Assembly: GCA_023227965.1 (NCBI GenBank)
Contig: JALOCA010000042.1
Coordinates: 1-29,249 of the forward strand
DNA: 29,249 nucleotides
Source: Lentimicrobiaceae bacterium
GTDB lineage: Bacteria; Bacteroidota; Bacteroidia; Bacteroidales; JALOCA01
Reading direction: 5' to 3'
In this document: positions 1 to 7,261 of the stretch, piece by piece
How the letters are laid out: each line of letters starts with the position of its first letter
Numbering within the stretch: the stretch's first letter is position 1
Notes under the pieces: generated by a model
The model's database searches: none
What the model was told of the DNA's origin: nothing
What the model saw: only the letters and a program-made list of their open reading frames with translations
Program-made: the position numbers and the translations under genes

Positions 1-189
1 AGTGCACCCAGTCTGGTAATAGCCTTAATTCGCACCATATTGGAATTGAAACTACAGGATAATTTCGGAATACACACACAGTTTTTTATACCTTAATTCG
101 CACCATATTGGAATTGAAACTGCTTTGTTTTATGCGGTGTTAGCAACTGGCGTTTTATTCCTTAATTCGCACCATATTGGAATTGAAAT
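1..189 (+). CRISPR. Distal end of a CRISPR array (3 repeats, 2 complete spacers)
   Basis: Three copies of a 30-nt repeat lie at 23-52, 91-120 and 160-189. Each begins CCTTAATTCG and the first two end GGAATTGAAAC. The spacers at 53-90 (38 nt) and 121-159 (39 nt) are unrelated to each other, and 1-22 is a partial spacer, so the array continues to the left of the window. The third repeat differs only in its last base (C to T) and no further repeat follows, which marks it as the leader-distal end. The ATTGAAAC 3' end is the usual 8-nt crRNA 5' handle of type I-B/I-A/III repeats, so transcription is probably rightward. The repeat is weakly palindromic (AATTC/GAATT). No cas gene is in view, so the subtype is inferred only. 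Confidence 0.93.
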
Positions 190-271
190 ATTCTTAACCT
201 TTCAATCTCAGTTTTAATTTTGTCCTTATCCTCAGCATTCAATTCAGCTGTATTTATCCACCTTTTTTATT

Positions 272-279
272 TACTTTTG
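272..279 (+). promoter_or_regulatory. Candidate -7 box for the DUF4159 gene
   Basis: TACTTTTG matches the Bacteroidota -7 consensus TAnnTTTG and sits 23 nt before the ATG at 303. No convincing -33 TTTG is visible at the expected distance, so this is a motif match only. Confidence 0.4.
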
Positions 280-302
280 CCGCTACAAAATTTGCATTGT
301 AT

Positions 303-959
303 ATGCTGAAACGCTGTGTTTTATTATGCTGTTTGGGATTGATTTCCATAGCCGCCATGCCGCCATCTGCTGTGCAGATAGCCCTGCTAAAATACAACGG
401 CGGAGGCGACTGGTATGCCAATCCCACCAGCCTATCTAACCTTATACAATTCTGTAACATACAGTTAGAAACAGGCATATCTCCCGATCCTGCAACGGTT
501 GACGTGGGAAGCAGTGAAATTTTTAACTATCCTTTTATCCACATGACCGGACATGGTAATGTAGTATTTACCGACCAAGAAGTACAAAACCTGCGTTTGT
601 ATCTCATCTCCGGAGGGTTTCTCCATATTGACGACAACTATGGGTTGGATAAGTTTATCCGCCCGCAGATGAAAAAGGTGTTCCCGGAACTCGATTTTAT
701 CGAACTTCCGTTCGACCATCCTATCTACCATCAAAAATTTGATTTTGCCAATGGTTTACCTAAGATTCACGAGCACGACAATAAACCCCCGCAGGGTTTT
801 GGGCTTACCTACCAGGGTAGGCTTGTATGTTTTTACTCCTATGAATCAGACCTTGGCGATGGTTGGGAAGACCCTGCTGTACACCACGATTCGAACGAAA
901 CCCGTACTAAAGCCCTGAAAATGGGGGCTAATATCATACAGTTTGTTTTTAACTATTGA
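303..959 (+). CDS. Secreted DUF4159 domain protein
   Basis: This is a 218-residue protein of the DUF4159 family (function not established), which is common in Bacteroidota. Residues 1-23 form a hydrophobic signal peptide (MLKRCVLLCCLGLISIAA), so it is probably periplasmic. The rest matches the family throughout: LLKYNGGGDWYANP at 29-41, FIHMTGHGN at 78-86, GGFLHIDDNYG at 104-114, and a C-terminal GLTYQGRLVCFYSYESDLGD block. A TTG two codons upstream is also in frame. I chose the ATG at 303 because it begins the signal peptide and lies a sensible distance from the -7 box at 272. The gene is convergent with pyrF, with 39 bases between the stops and no clear terminator. The family assignment is firm; the molecular role is unknown to me. 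Confidence 0.88.
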   Translation: MLKRCVLLCCLGLISIAAMPPSAVQIALLKYNGGGDWYANPTSLSNLIQFCNIQLETGISPDPATVDVGSSEIFNYPFIHMTGHGNVVFTDQEVQNLRLYLISGGFLHIDDNYGLDKFIRPQMKKVFPELDFIELPFDHPIYHQKFDFANGLPKIHEHDNKPPQGFGLTYQGRLVCFYSYESDLGDGWEDPAVHHDSNETRTKALKMGANIIQFVFNY

Positions 960-998
960 TTTTTTTCTCTGTTGAAAACCGGCTTGCTTTTACCGGAG

Positions 999-1838
999 TT
1001 ATTTGATGACTCCATGCGTAATCAGGAGACTTTCCATTTCTTTTTGCATAGCATGTGCTTCTTGGTAAGCCTTTTGGGTAAAATCCTTCCCCTGTGATGC
1101 AAAAATGATATTTCGCGATGCATTTACAAGTAAACCACAGTCGCTGTTCATGCCATAACGGGCTACTTCTGTTAGGCTACCTCCTTGTGCACCCACACCA
1201 GGAACCAATAAAAAATGCCTGGGGATAATTTTACGAATTTCCGTCAGCATTTCTGCACGGGTAGCCCCTGCCACGTACATCATATTTTCGGCAGTACCCC
1301 ACAACTTCGATTTTTCCAGAACCTGTTTAAACAGAGGTTTTTCATCACAATGCTGTAACTGGAAATCGGCTGCCCCTTTGTTTGAGGTTAACGCCAACAA
1401 CACACCCCATTTTCCGGCAAAAGACAAAAACGGACTTACAGAATCTTCACCCATGTAAGGGGCTATAGTTACAGCATCAAAATTCAGGCTGTTTTTCGGG
1501 TCGAAAAAAGCTTTTGCATACTGCTGCGAAGTATTCCCGATATCGCCTCTTTTGGCGTCGGCAATGGTGAATACTTTTTGCGGAATCCGGTTAATATATT
1601 GCATTGTTTTTTCGAGGCTTTCCCAACCTTTTCGCCCCCGGCTTTCATAAAAAGCAAGGTTAGGTTTGTATGCCACCGCAAGGGAAATGGTGGCATCAAT
1701 TATCTGCCTGTTGAATGCGAAAACAGGGTCATCATCATCAAGCAGGTGGATGGGTATTTTGGAAATATCGCTGTCGAGCCCTACGCAAAGGAACGACCTT
1801 TTATCTTTTATCAGTTGAATGAGTTCGCTGCGGTTCAT
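999..1838 (-). CDS. pyrF: Orotidine 5'-phosphate decarboxylase (type 2 subfamily)
   Basis: It decarboxylates OMP to UMP, the last step of de novo pyrimidine synthesis, in the cytoplasm. At 279 residues it has the length of the long (subfamily 2) OMP decarboxylases rather than the ~230-residue E. coli type. The substrate-binding start LCVGLDSD is at 17-24. The catalytic D-x-K-x-x-D signature appears as DAKRGD at 94-99, PYMGED is at 127-132, and the phosphate-binding end includes PGVGAQGG at 213-220 and NASRNI at 239-244. It lies 80 bases downstream of prfA on the same strand. No promoter box was found in that gap, so co-transcription with prfA is likely (inference). Confidence 0.95.
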   Translation of the reverse strand: MNRSELIQLIKDKRSFLCVGLDSDISKIPIHLLDDDDPVFAFNRQIIDATISLAVAYKPNLAFYESRGRKGWESLEKTMQYINRIPQKVFTIADAKRGDIGNTSQQYAKAFFDPKNSLNFDAVTIAPYMGEDSVSPFLSFAGKWGVLLALTSNKGAADFQLQHCDEKPLFKQVLEKSKLWGTAENMMYVAGATRAEMLTEIRKIIPRHFLLVPGVGAQGGSLTEVARYGMNSDCGLLVNASRNIIFASQGKDFTQKAYQEAHAMQKEMESLLITHGVIK

Positions 1839-1918
1839 GGCATTAATATTTTTTGACTAAGGCTACGTTTTTTTATCATCATCACTGCACCACCACTCTA
1901 ACCCCCAATTTCTATCCA

Positions 1919-2989
1919 TTACGCAACCGCTTCCTTCAGGCGTTCGGCATTTTCGGCAAGCTGTAGTGCATCAATCATAGATTGAATATCACCATCGGTG
2001 AAAGTCTGCAGGTTGTACATAGTAAGATTGATGCGATGGTCGGTAACACGACTTTGGGGATAGTTATATGTCCGGATTTTTGCAGAACGGTCGCCAGTAG
2101 AAACCATAGTTTTGCGTTTAGAGGCTATTTCGTCGAGGTATTTTTTGTACTCAAGTTCAAAAATACGGGTGCGCAACACATTCATGGCTTTATCCAGATT
2201 TTTGATCTGCGATTTCTGGTCCTGGCACGAAACGACAATACCTGTAGGAACATGGGTAAGGCGTACTGCCGAATAAGTAGTATTTACCGATTGTCCGCCG
2301 GGTCCGGAAGAACAAAATGTTTCTTTTTTTATGTCAGAAGGTTTTATTTCCACGTCGAACTCGTCAGCTTCGGGCAAAACGGCAACGGTTGCGGCGGAGG
2401 TATGTACGCGTCCCTGTGTCTCAGTAATGGGAACCCGCTGCACGCGGTGCACTCCCGATTCGTATTTCATCTGCCCGTATACATTTTCGCCTGATACATT
2501 AAAAATTACTTCTTTGTAGCCTCCCATCGTTCCTTCGGTGTAGTCAACCACTTCTGCCTTCCATCCCTTGTTCTCACAATATTTAAGGTACATACGGTAA
2601 AGGTCACCGGCAAAGATGCTGGCTTCGTCGCCTCCGGTTCCGGCGCGTATTTCCACTATGGCATTTTTTCTATCCTGAGGGTCGGCAGGAATAAGCATCA
2701 GGCGAATGTTTTCATCTAACTGTTCTTTACGAAGGGTAAGTTCGTTGAGTTCATCCTTAGCCATTGCCCTAAAATCTTCGTCTTTTTCGTTGTATAGCAT
2801 TTCTTTTGCCGACTTTATATTATCAAGGACAGCAGTATACTGATTGTAAGCATCTATAACAGGCTGAAGGTCTTTGTAATCTTTACTCAGTTTAACATAA
2901 TTTTTCATATCCGACATCACTGCAGGGTCGTTCATTTCCTGTTCAATTTCGAGGTATCGTTGATAAATAGCGGCTAATTTCTCTAACAT
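1919..2989 (-). CDS. prfA: Peptide chain release factor 1
   Basis: This class I release factor reads UAA/UAG and triggers peptidyl-tRNA hydrolysis on the ribosome. The length, 356 residues, is standard. The N-terminal helical domain covers roughly residues 1-100. The stop-codon-reading loop is seen in HRVQRVPITETQGR, where PIT at 187-189 stands in the place of the RF1 PxT tripeptide, which separates it from RF2 (SPF). The catalytic GGQ is at 231-233 within SSGPGGQSVN. The start ATG at 2989 lies about 28 bases downstream of a consensus -7 box. pyrF follows on the same strand. No frameshift is present, as expected for RF1. Confidence 0.97.
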   Translation of the reverse strand: MLEKLAAIYQRYLEIEQEMNDPAVMSDMKNYVKLSKDYKDLQPVIDAYNQYTAVLDNIKSAKEMLYNEKDEDFRAMAKDELNELTLRKEQLDENIRLMLIPADPQDRKNAIVEIRAGTGGDEASIFAGDLYRMYLKYCENKGWKAEVVDYTEGTMGGYKEVIFNVSGENVYGQMKYESGVHRVQRVPITETQGRVHTSAATVAVLPEADEFDVEIKPSDIKKETFCSSGPGGQSVNTTYSAVRLTHVPTGIVVSCQDQKSQIKNLDKAMNVLRTRIFELEYKKYLDEIASKRKTMVSTGDRSAKIRTYNYPQSRVTDHRINLTMYNLQTFTDGDIQSMIDALQLAENAERLKEAVA

Positions 2990-3017
2990 GCTGATGGACT
3001 ATAATTAAAAATGGTTG

Positions 3018-3025
3018 CAAAGGTA
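3018..3025 (-). promoter_or_regulatory. -7 box for prfA
   Basis: On the minus strand this reads TACCTTTG, a perfect TAnnTTTG, 28 nt upstream of the prfA ATG. It directly abuts the T-tract of the cold-shock gene terminator, so the upstream transcript would end where prfA transcription begins. No good -33 element is visible because the terminator occupies that space. Confidence 0.55.
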
Positions 3026-3060
3026 TAAAAAAAACAAAAGCCTTCCGGTTAGGGAAGGCT
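3026..3060 (-). terminator. Rho-independent terminator of the cold-shock gene
   Basis: An 8-bp perfect stem AGCCTTCC/GGAAGGCT (3039-3046 and 3053-3060) with a 6-nt loop is followed on the minus strand by a T-rich tract (3026-3038). It lies 28 bases after the cold-shock gene stop, so it ends that transcript before prfA. Confidence 0.85.
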
Positions 3061-3088
3061 GTTAAGGGTGCGCAAAGATGGAAATTTT

Positions 3089-3283
3089 TTAAATTTTTTT
3101 CACGTTGATTGCTTTAATACCTTTTTTATCTTCCACCACTTCATAGGTAACAGCATCGTTTTCACCTACAGGCTTGTCTAACAGACCGGAAACATGGAAG
3201 AAGATTTCATTTTGTGTTTCATCCTCAACGATAAAGCCGAAGCCTTTTTTAATGTTGAAGAACTTAATTTTACCAGTAATCAT
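3089..3283 (-). CDS. Cold-shock domain protein
   Basis: This is a 64-residue single cold-shock (OB-fold) domain protein, expected to bind single-stranded RNA or DNA and act as an RNA chaperone. The RNP1 motif KGFGFI is at 13-18 and RNP2 appears as EIFFHVS at 26-32. The ending, a strand with VKKI, completes the five-strand fold, so the gene is full length. It has its own promoter (3309-3337) and terminator (3026-3060), so it is probably monocistronic. The cold response itself cannot be judged from sequence, because many CspA relatives are constitutive. Confidence 0.93.
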   Translation of the reverse strand: MITGKIKFFNIKKGFGFIVEDETQNEIFFHVSGLLDKPVGENDAVTYEVVEDKKGIKAINVKKI

Positions 3284-3308
3284 ACAAGTTGAATTTAATT
3301 AATTAACG

Positions 3309-3337
3309 CAAAGTTAAATTTTTTTTTAATAATCAAA
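3309..3337 (-). promoter_or_regulatory. Bacteroidota-type promoter of the cold-shock gene
   Basis: On the minus strand a -33 TTTG (3334-3337) and a -7 TAACTTTG (3309-3316) are separated by 17 nt. The -7 box ends 25 nt before the ATG at 3283. This is one of the most complete -33/-7 pairs in the window. Confidence 0.65.
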
Positions 3338-3375
3338 CAGATATAAAGAAATTTAATACAATTCCTGAAACCGGA

Positions 3376-5037
3376 CTACAGTTTCGGACCTGCAGCCATT
3401 ACCAATCGTTTGCCTTCGTCGTTGTCAGTAAAGTTTTCAAAATTGGTAATAAACTTCCGGGCAAGTTGCAGAGCAGCCTGATCCCAATCGGCAGGGTTCA
3501 ACCACAGATTTCTTGGATTCAATATATTAGAAGATACGCCCTTGACTGTTTTCGGAATCATAAGACCAAATACGGGGAGTTCTTCATAGGTGGCATCAAG
3601 TAGAGAATTATCTAAAATCGCATCAATGATTGCACGGGTAGAAGGTATGTCAATACGTTTTCCAACGCCATAAGGTCCACCTATCCATCCGGTATTAACC
3701 AGATAAGCGGTTGAGCCATGTTCTTTCATTTTTTTTGCAAGCTCCTGAGCATAAACAGTGGGATGTAACAATAGGAAAGCTGCACCGAAACAAGATGAAA
3801 AAGTGGGAGTAGGTTCTTTTATGCCTCTTTCTGTTCCGGCAACTTTTGCCGTGTAGCCTGTGAGGAAATGGTACATTGCCTGGTCATAGCTGAGTTTGGC
3901 AACCGGGGGCAGCACACCAAATGCATCGGCTGTTAGAAAAATAATACTGCGTGGATGCCCACCTTTGCTTATTGGTTTTACGATATTTTCAATATGGTAA
4001 ATAGGATACGAAACACGAGTGTTTTCGGTTTTTAAACCATCGTTGAAATCAATTTTGCCTGTTTTAGGATCGAAAACAACATTTTCGAGCAATGCATCGC
4101 GACGAATAGCATTATAAATATCAGGTTCTTTTTCTTTGCTGAGGTTAATGCATTTGGCATAGCAACCTCCTTCAAAATTAAAAATACCCTCGTCGTCCCA
4201 GCCATGTTCGTCATCGCCTATGAGAAATCTTTTTGGGTCGGCACTCAACGTGGTTTTGCCAGTACCCGACAATCCGAAGAAAATGGCTGTATCACCATCC
4301 TTACCCATATTTGCCGAACAATGCATAGACGCGATTCCACGTAAAGGAAGGAAGTAATTCATTACAGAGAACATTCCTTTTTTCATTTCCCCGCCATACC
4401 AGGTTCCGCCAATTACCGCCATCCGTTCTTTTATGTTGAAGGATACAAATACTTCACTGTTCAGGTTCATTTCTTTCCAATGGGAATTGGTAGCTTTGCA
4501 AGCATGCAGAATGCAAAAATCGGGAGAAAATTGTTTCAATTCCTCATCCGAAGGTCTGATAAACATATTTTTAACAAAATGGGCTGCCCAGGCTACTTCG
4601 GTAATCAAACGAATGCTCATGCGGGTATTCACATTGGTACCGCAAAAGGCATCCACTACATATAATTTTTTTCCGCCGAGTTGTTTTTGCGAAATTTCTT
4701 TCAGGGCTTTCCATACGGCTTCCGATATAGGTTTGTTGTCAGAACCTTTGCGGTTAGGGTCTGCCCACCACACGTTTTTTTCTGAAACTTCGTCTTTTAC
4801 GATGTATTTATCTTTGGGCGAACGTCCTGTATAAATACCCGTATCAACGGATACTGCGCCGGTATTGGTAATAAAACCCCGTTCGTACCCTTCAAGAGAA
4901 ACATCGGTTTCGTGTTCGAAGAGTTGATCGTAAGTAGGATTATAAAAAATTTCCTTCACATCGAAAATACCATACTGAAGCAGGCTTAATGCGATATTTT
5001 CATTCATTTCTTTGTTGTTACAGCAATTACAATTCAT
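3376..5037 (-). CDS. pckA: Phosphoenolpyruvate carboxykinase (ATP)
   Basis: It interconverts oxaloacetate + ATP and PEP + CO2 + ADP. In anaerobic Bacteroidota it commonly runs toward oxaloacetate in the succinate pathway (known biology). All ATP-type signatures are present: YTGRSPKDK at 69-77, GGTWYGGEMKKG at 210-221, the P-loop GLSGTGKTTLS at 255-265, and the metal-binding IGDDEHGWDD at 273-282. At 553 residues it is slightly longer than the usual ~535-540. The excess is a cysteine-rich N-terminus MNCNCCNNKE before a second possible start, Met11. I keep the first ATG, but Met11 would give a more usual length. It is followed by the cold-shock gene, which has its own promoter. Confidence 0.96.
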   Translation of the reverse strand: MNCNCCNNKEMNENIALSLLQYGIFDVKEIFYNPTYDQLFEHETDVSLEGYERGFITNTGAVSVDTGIYTGRSPKDKYIVKDEVSEKNVWWADPNRKGSDNKPISEAVWKALKEISQKQLGGKKLYVVDAFCGTNVNTRMSIRLITEVAWAAHFVKNMFIRPSDEELKQFSPDFCILHACKATNSHWKEMNLNSEVFVSFNIKERMAVIGGTWYGGEMKKGMFSVMNYFLPLRGIASMHCSANMGKDGDTAIFFGLSGTGKTTLSADPKRFLIGDDEHGWDDEGIFNFEGGCYAKCINLSKEKEPDIYNAIRRDALLENVVFDPKTGKIDFNDGLKTENTRVSYPIYHIENIVKPISKGGHPRSIIFLTADAFGVLPPVAKLSYDQAMYHFLTGYTAKVAGTERGIKEPTPTFSSCFGAAFLLLHPTVYAQELAKKMKEHGSTAYLVNTGWIGGPYGVGKRIDIPSTRAIIDAILDNSLLDATYEELPVFGLMIPKTVKGVSSNILNPRNLWLNPADWDQAALQLARKFITNFENFTDNDEGKRLVMAAGPKL

Positions 5038-5124
5038 TTTTATTTTTTTGATAAATGTAATACAATAAATATTCGGGTAAATTATATAGATGAGAGATTG
5101 TTGATATAATAATTTAAAGGTGGA

Positions 5125-5493
5125 TTAATGGTTGGAATGAAATCCTATTTTATTTCCTTCTGTATCGAAGATAAAAGCAAAATAGCCATGATCTTCTGTA
5201 ATCATAGTTTTGGGAACGATTACTTTACCACCGGCTTTTTCCACTTTCGACAGTGCAATATTCAGGTCTTCACCTGCATCCAGATATAAAACCGTTCCAT
5301 TATTCGAAGGGATGTATCCATCACCTTTCACTATGGCTCCTGTTGGAGAGTTATTAACCATAGGAAAAAATCCCATCATAAAACCCAGCACATTTTCGGC
5401 GGGTATCTCAATATCAAGAATCGTTTGGTAAAATGAACGTGCTCTTTCAAAATTGGTTACAGGAATTTCGAACCAACTGATAACTTTTGCCAT
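5125..5493 (-). CDS. VOC-fold (glyoxalase/bleomycin-resistance-like) protein
   Basis: This is a 122-residue single-subunit vicinal oxygen chelate protein. The beta-alpha-beta-beta-beta repeat pattern is clear: ISWFEIPVTNFERARSFYQ at the start, GTVLYLDAGEDLN in the middle, and FAFIFDTEGNKIGFHSN at the end. Such proteins usually dimerise and bind a metal between two halves. Candidate ligands are the late His/Glu-type positions near the C-terminus, but the set is not clear enough to name an enzyme. It has a consensus -7 box at 5515-5522 and no obvious partner gene. The substrate is unknown; lyase, resistance and dioxygenase-like roles are all possible for this fold. Confidence 0.85.
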   Translation of the reverse strand: MAKVISWFEIPVTNFERARSFYQTILDIEIPAENVLGFMMGFFPMVNNSPTGAIVKGDGYIPSNNGTVLYLDAGEDLNIALSKVEKAGGKVIVPKTMITEDHGYFAFIFDTEGNKIGFHSNH

Positions 5494-5514
5494 ATTTTTT
5501 CATCATTTAAAATG

Positions 5515-5522
5515 CAAAGGTA
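5515..5522 (-). promoter_or_regulatory. -7 box for the VOC gene
   Basis: The minus strand reads TACCTTTG, matching TAnnTTTG, 21 nt upstream of the ATG at 5493. No clear -33 element was found. Confidence 0.5.
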
Positions 5523-5600
5523 GGAAAAAACCAATACGTTGACGGATGAAAAAATCTTTAAAAAAACATCTTACTAAAACAGGATAATAAACAAAGAAAT

Positions 5601-5681
5601 AATGTATAGTATTTTGCTATATTATAGGTTATATGGCAAAAAGATTTTTTTGCATCTGGCAAAAACAGAATACTATGCATT
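5601..5681 (+). other. Long intergenic inverted repeat with alternative inner hairpins
   Basis: The arms at 5601-5616 and 5666-5681 pair over 16 positions: 14 Watson-Crick pairs plus two T:G pairs that are G-U wobbles only in a plus-strand RNA. Inside, TTTTTGC (5647-5653) can pair either with GCAAAAA at 5636-5642 or with an identical copy at 5659-5665, giving two mutually exclusive hairpins. It lies between the VOC promoter and the gdh terminator, outside either expected transcript. It could be a small RNA, a miniature transposon remnant, or an AT-rich coincidence. Confidence 0.35.
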
Positions 5682-5708
5682 TGGTTTTCTGTATTTTATT
5701 CTAAATCA

Positions 5709-5742
5709 TAAAAAAAGGGTTGTCCAACAGTAAGGACAACCC
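5709..5742 (-). terminator. Rho-independent terminator of the leftward glutamate dehydrogenase gene
   Basis: A perfect 9-bp stem GGGTTGTCC/GGACAACCC (5717-5725 and 5734-5742) with an 8-nt loop is followed by a run of seven to eight Ts on the minus strand. It lies 28 bases after the gene's stop codon. Confidence 0.88.
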
Positions 5743-5770
5743 CAAGTTTGTTATTATTAACCCAAAAAAA

Positions 5771-7108
5771 CTACACAATACCCTGATCTAACATTGCATT
5801 AGCAACTTTAAGGAAACCAGCAATATTGGCACCCTTTACATAATTGATATAACCGTTTTTTTGTTTGCCATGTTTTATACAAGATTCATGGATATTTTTC
5901 ATGATTTCATGTAAACGGTTATCAACTTCTTCGGCGGGCCAGTTAAGTTTCATAGAATTCTGCGTCATTTCCAAACCGGATGTAGCTACACCACCTGCAT
6001 TAACGGCTTTGCCAGGAGCATATAACATTTTGTTTTCGATAAACAATTCAACAGCTTCCGGTGTACAACCCATATTGGAAATTTCACCGATGAGTTTACA
6101 ACCATTTGCAATTAAATTTTTTGCATCTTCGCCATTCAATTCATTCTGAGTAGCACACGGAAGAGCGATGTCGCATTTTACTTCCCATGGATGTTTGCCT
6201 TGATGGAATTGGGCATTGGTGAATTCGTAGGAATAAGGCTTTACGATGTCTTGATTAGAAGCGCGAAGTTCGAGCATATAATCAATTTTTGCACCGGAAA
6301 TTCCATCGGGATCGTAAATATAACCGTCGGGACCAGAAATAGTAACTACCTTTGCACCTAATTCGGTGGCTTTAAGAGCGGCACCCCATGCAACATTACC
6401 AAAACCGGAAATTGCAACAACTTTGCCTTTTAAATCTTCGCCTTTGGCTTTAAGCATTTCTTTAACAAAATAAATTCCGCCAAAACCAGTGGCTTCAGGA
6501 CGTACAAGGCTTCCACCCCAATTAATTCCTTTACCGGTTAATACTCCGGAATGTTCCCAGGCAAGTTTTTTGTACATTCCATACAAAAATCCGATTTCGC
6601 GGCCACCTACACCAATATCTCCGGCAGGTACATCCGTTTCCGGACCAATGATACGCCACAGTTCTAACATAAACGATTGGCAAAAGCGCATGATTTCGGC
6701 ATTGGATTTTCCTTTGGGATCGAAGTCGGATCCACCTTTTCCACCACCCATCGGCAGTGATGTAAGGCTGTTTTTAAATATCTGTTCAAAGCCTAAGAAT
6801 TTCAAAATGCTCAGGTTTACACTCGGGTGAAATCTTAATCCGCCTTTGTAGGGGCCAATGGCATTGTTAAATTGTACTCTGTAACAAAGGTTCACATGTA
6901 CTTTTCCACTGTCGTCGAGCCAGGGGGCTTTGAACGTAAGTATCCTGTCGGGTTCTACCAGGCGTTCGATGATACCTGCGGTTTCGAACTGTGGGTTTTC
7001 ATTTACCACTTCTTCAATAGATTCCAGCACCTCGCGTACGGCTTGCAGGTACTCTAATTCTCCCGGATGTTTTTTCCCCAGGTCATTCATTATTTTTTCA
7101 AGATTCAT
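5771..7108 (-). CDS. gdh: Glutamate dehydrogenase, probably NAD-dependent
   Basis: It catalyses reversible oxidative deamination of glutamate to 2-oxoglutarate and ammonia. The hexameric-class length (445 residues) and catalytic set are intact: Lys88 (PYKGG), Lys112 (IFKN), Lys124 (GGGKGG) and Asp164 (PAGD), matching C. symbiosum K89, K113, K125 and D165. The coenzyme residues follow the NAD-type C. symbiosum enzyme: Phe236 in GFGNVA, and Pro260-Asp261 in SGPDGYIYDP. The usually conserved GANMP[ST]T loop is altered to ISNMGCT at 343-349. It stands alone between its own promoter (7205-7233) and terminator (5709-5742), downstream of the dikinase-like operon. The enzyme assignment is firm; the coenzyme preference is inferred from residues. 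Confidence 0.95.
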   Translation of the reverse strand: MNLEKIMNDLGKKHPGELEYLQAVREVLESIEEVVNENPQFETAGIIERLVEPDRILTFKAPWLDDSGKVHVNLCYRVQFNNAIGPYKGGLRFHPSVNLSILKFLGFEQIFKNSLTSLPMGGGKGGSDFDPKGKSNAEIMRFCQSFMLELWRIIGPETDVPAGDIGVGGREIGFLYGMYKKLAWEHSGVLTGKGINWGGSLVRPEATGFGGIYFVKEMLKAKGEDLKGKVVAISGFGNVAWGAALKATELGAKVVTISGPDGYIYDPDGISGAKIDYMLELRASNQDIVKPYSYEFTNAQFHQGKHPWEVKCDIALPCATQNELNGEDAKNLIANGCKLIGEISNMGCTPEAVELFIENKMLYAPGKAVNAGGVATSGLEMTQNSMKLNWPAEEVDNRLHEIMKNIHESCIKHGKQKNGYINYVKGANIAGFLKVANAMLDQGIV

Positions 7109-7136
7109 ATCTTAAGGTTTTTGAATTATATAATAT

Positions 7137-7158
7137 CTGTTAATCGCTTAATTAACAG
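7137..7158 (-). promoter_or_regulatory. Leader hairpin upstream of the leftward glutamate dehydrogenase
   Basis: A perfect 8-bp inverted repeat CTGTTAAT/ATTAACAG with a 6-nt loop lies 29-50 nt before the ATG, inside the leader expected from the -7 box at 7205-7212. No T-tract follows it, so it is not a terminator. It could affect leader stability or translation, or be an operator. Confidence 0.4.
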
Positions 7159-7204
7159 GTGGTTTAATTTGTTTTTCTGAAGTCAGGTTCGTTAAAATTT
7201 TTGC

Positions 7205-7233
7205 CAAAAGTACGTATATTCTTTTACGTAAAA
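7205..7233 (-). promoter_or_regulatory. Promoter with overlapping palindromes for gdh
   Basis: The minus strand has a consensus -7 box TACTTTTG (7205-7212). Seventeen nt upstream, the -33 position (7230-7233, TTTT) lies in the perfect 12-bp palindrome TTTTACGTAAAA (7222-7233). A second TACGTA occurs at 7211-7216, 14 bases from the first. A regulator binding these sites would cover the promoter (inference). Confidence 0.5.
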
Positions 7234-7261
7234 CGCTATATTTAAAAATTTATTTTTAAGT

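Noticed and set aside
165..266. Open minus-strand stretch of 34 codons with protein-like content next to the last CRISPR repeat
   Set aside because: It has no start codon, ends within the CRISPR repeat, and is bounded by stops. It could be a coding remnant, but nothing identifies it.
960..998. Bidirectional terminator between DUF4159 and pyrF
   Set aside because: Only a 4-bp CCGG pairing with a long loop is available, which is too weak to call.
3363..3390. Terminator hairpin at the end of pckA
   Set aside because: The stem GAAAC/GTTTC is only 5 bp, overlaps the stop codon and has no adjacent T-tract.
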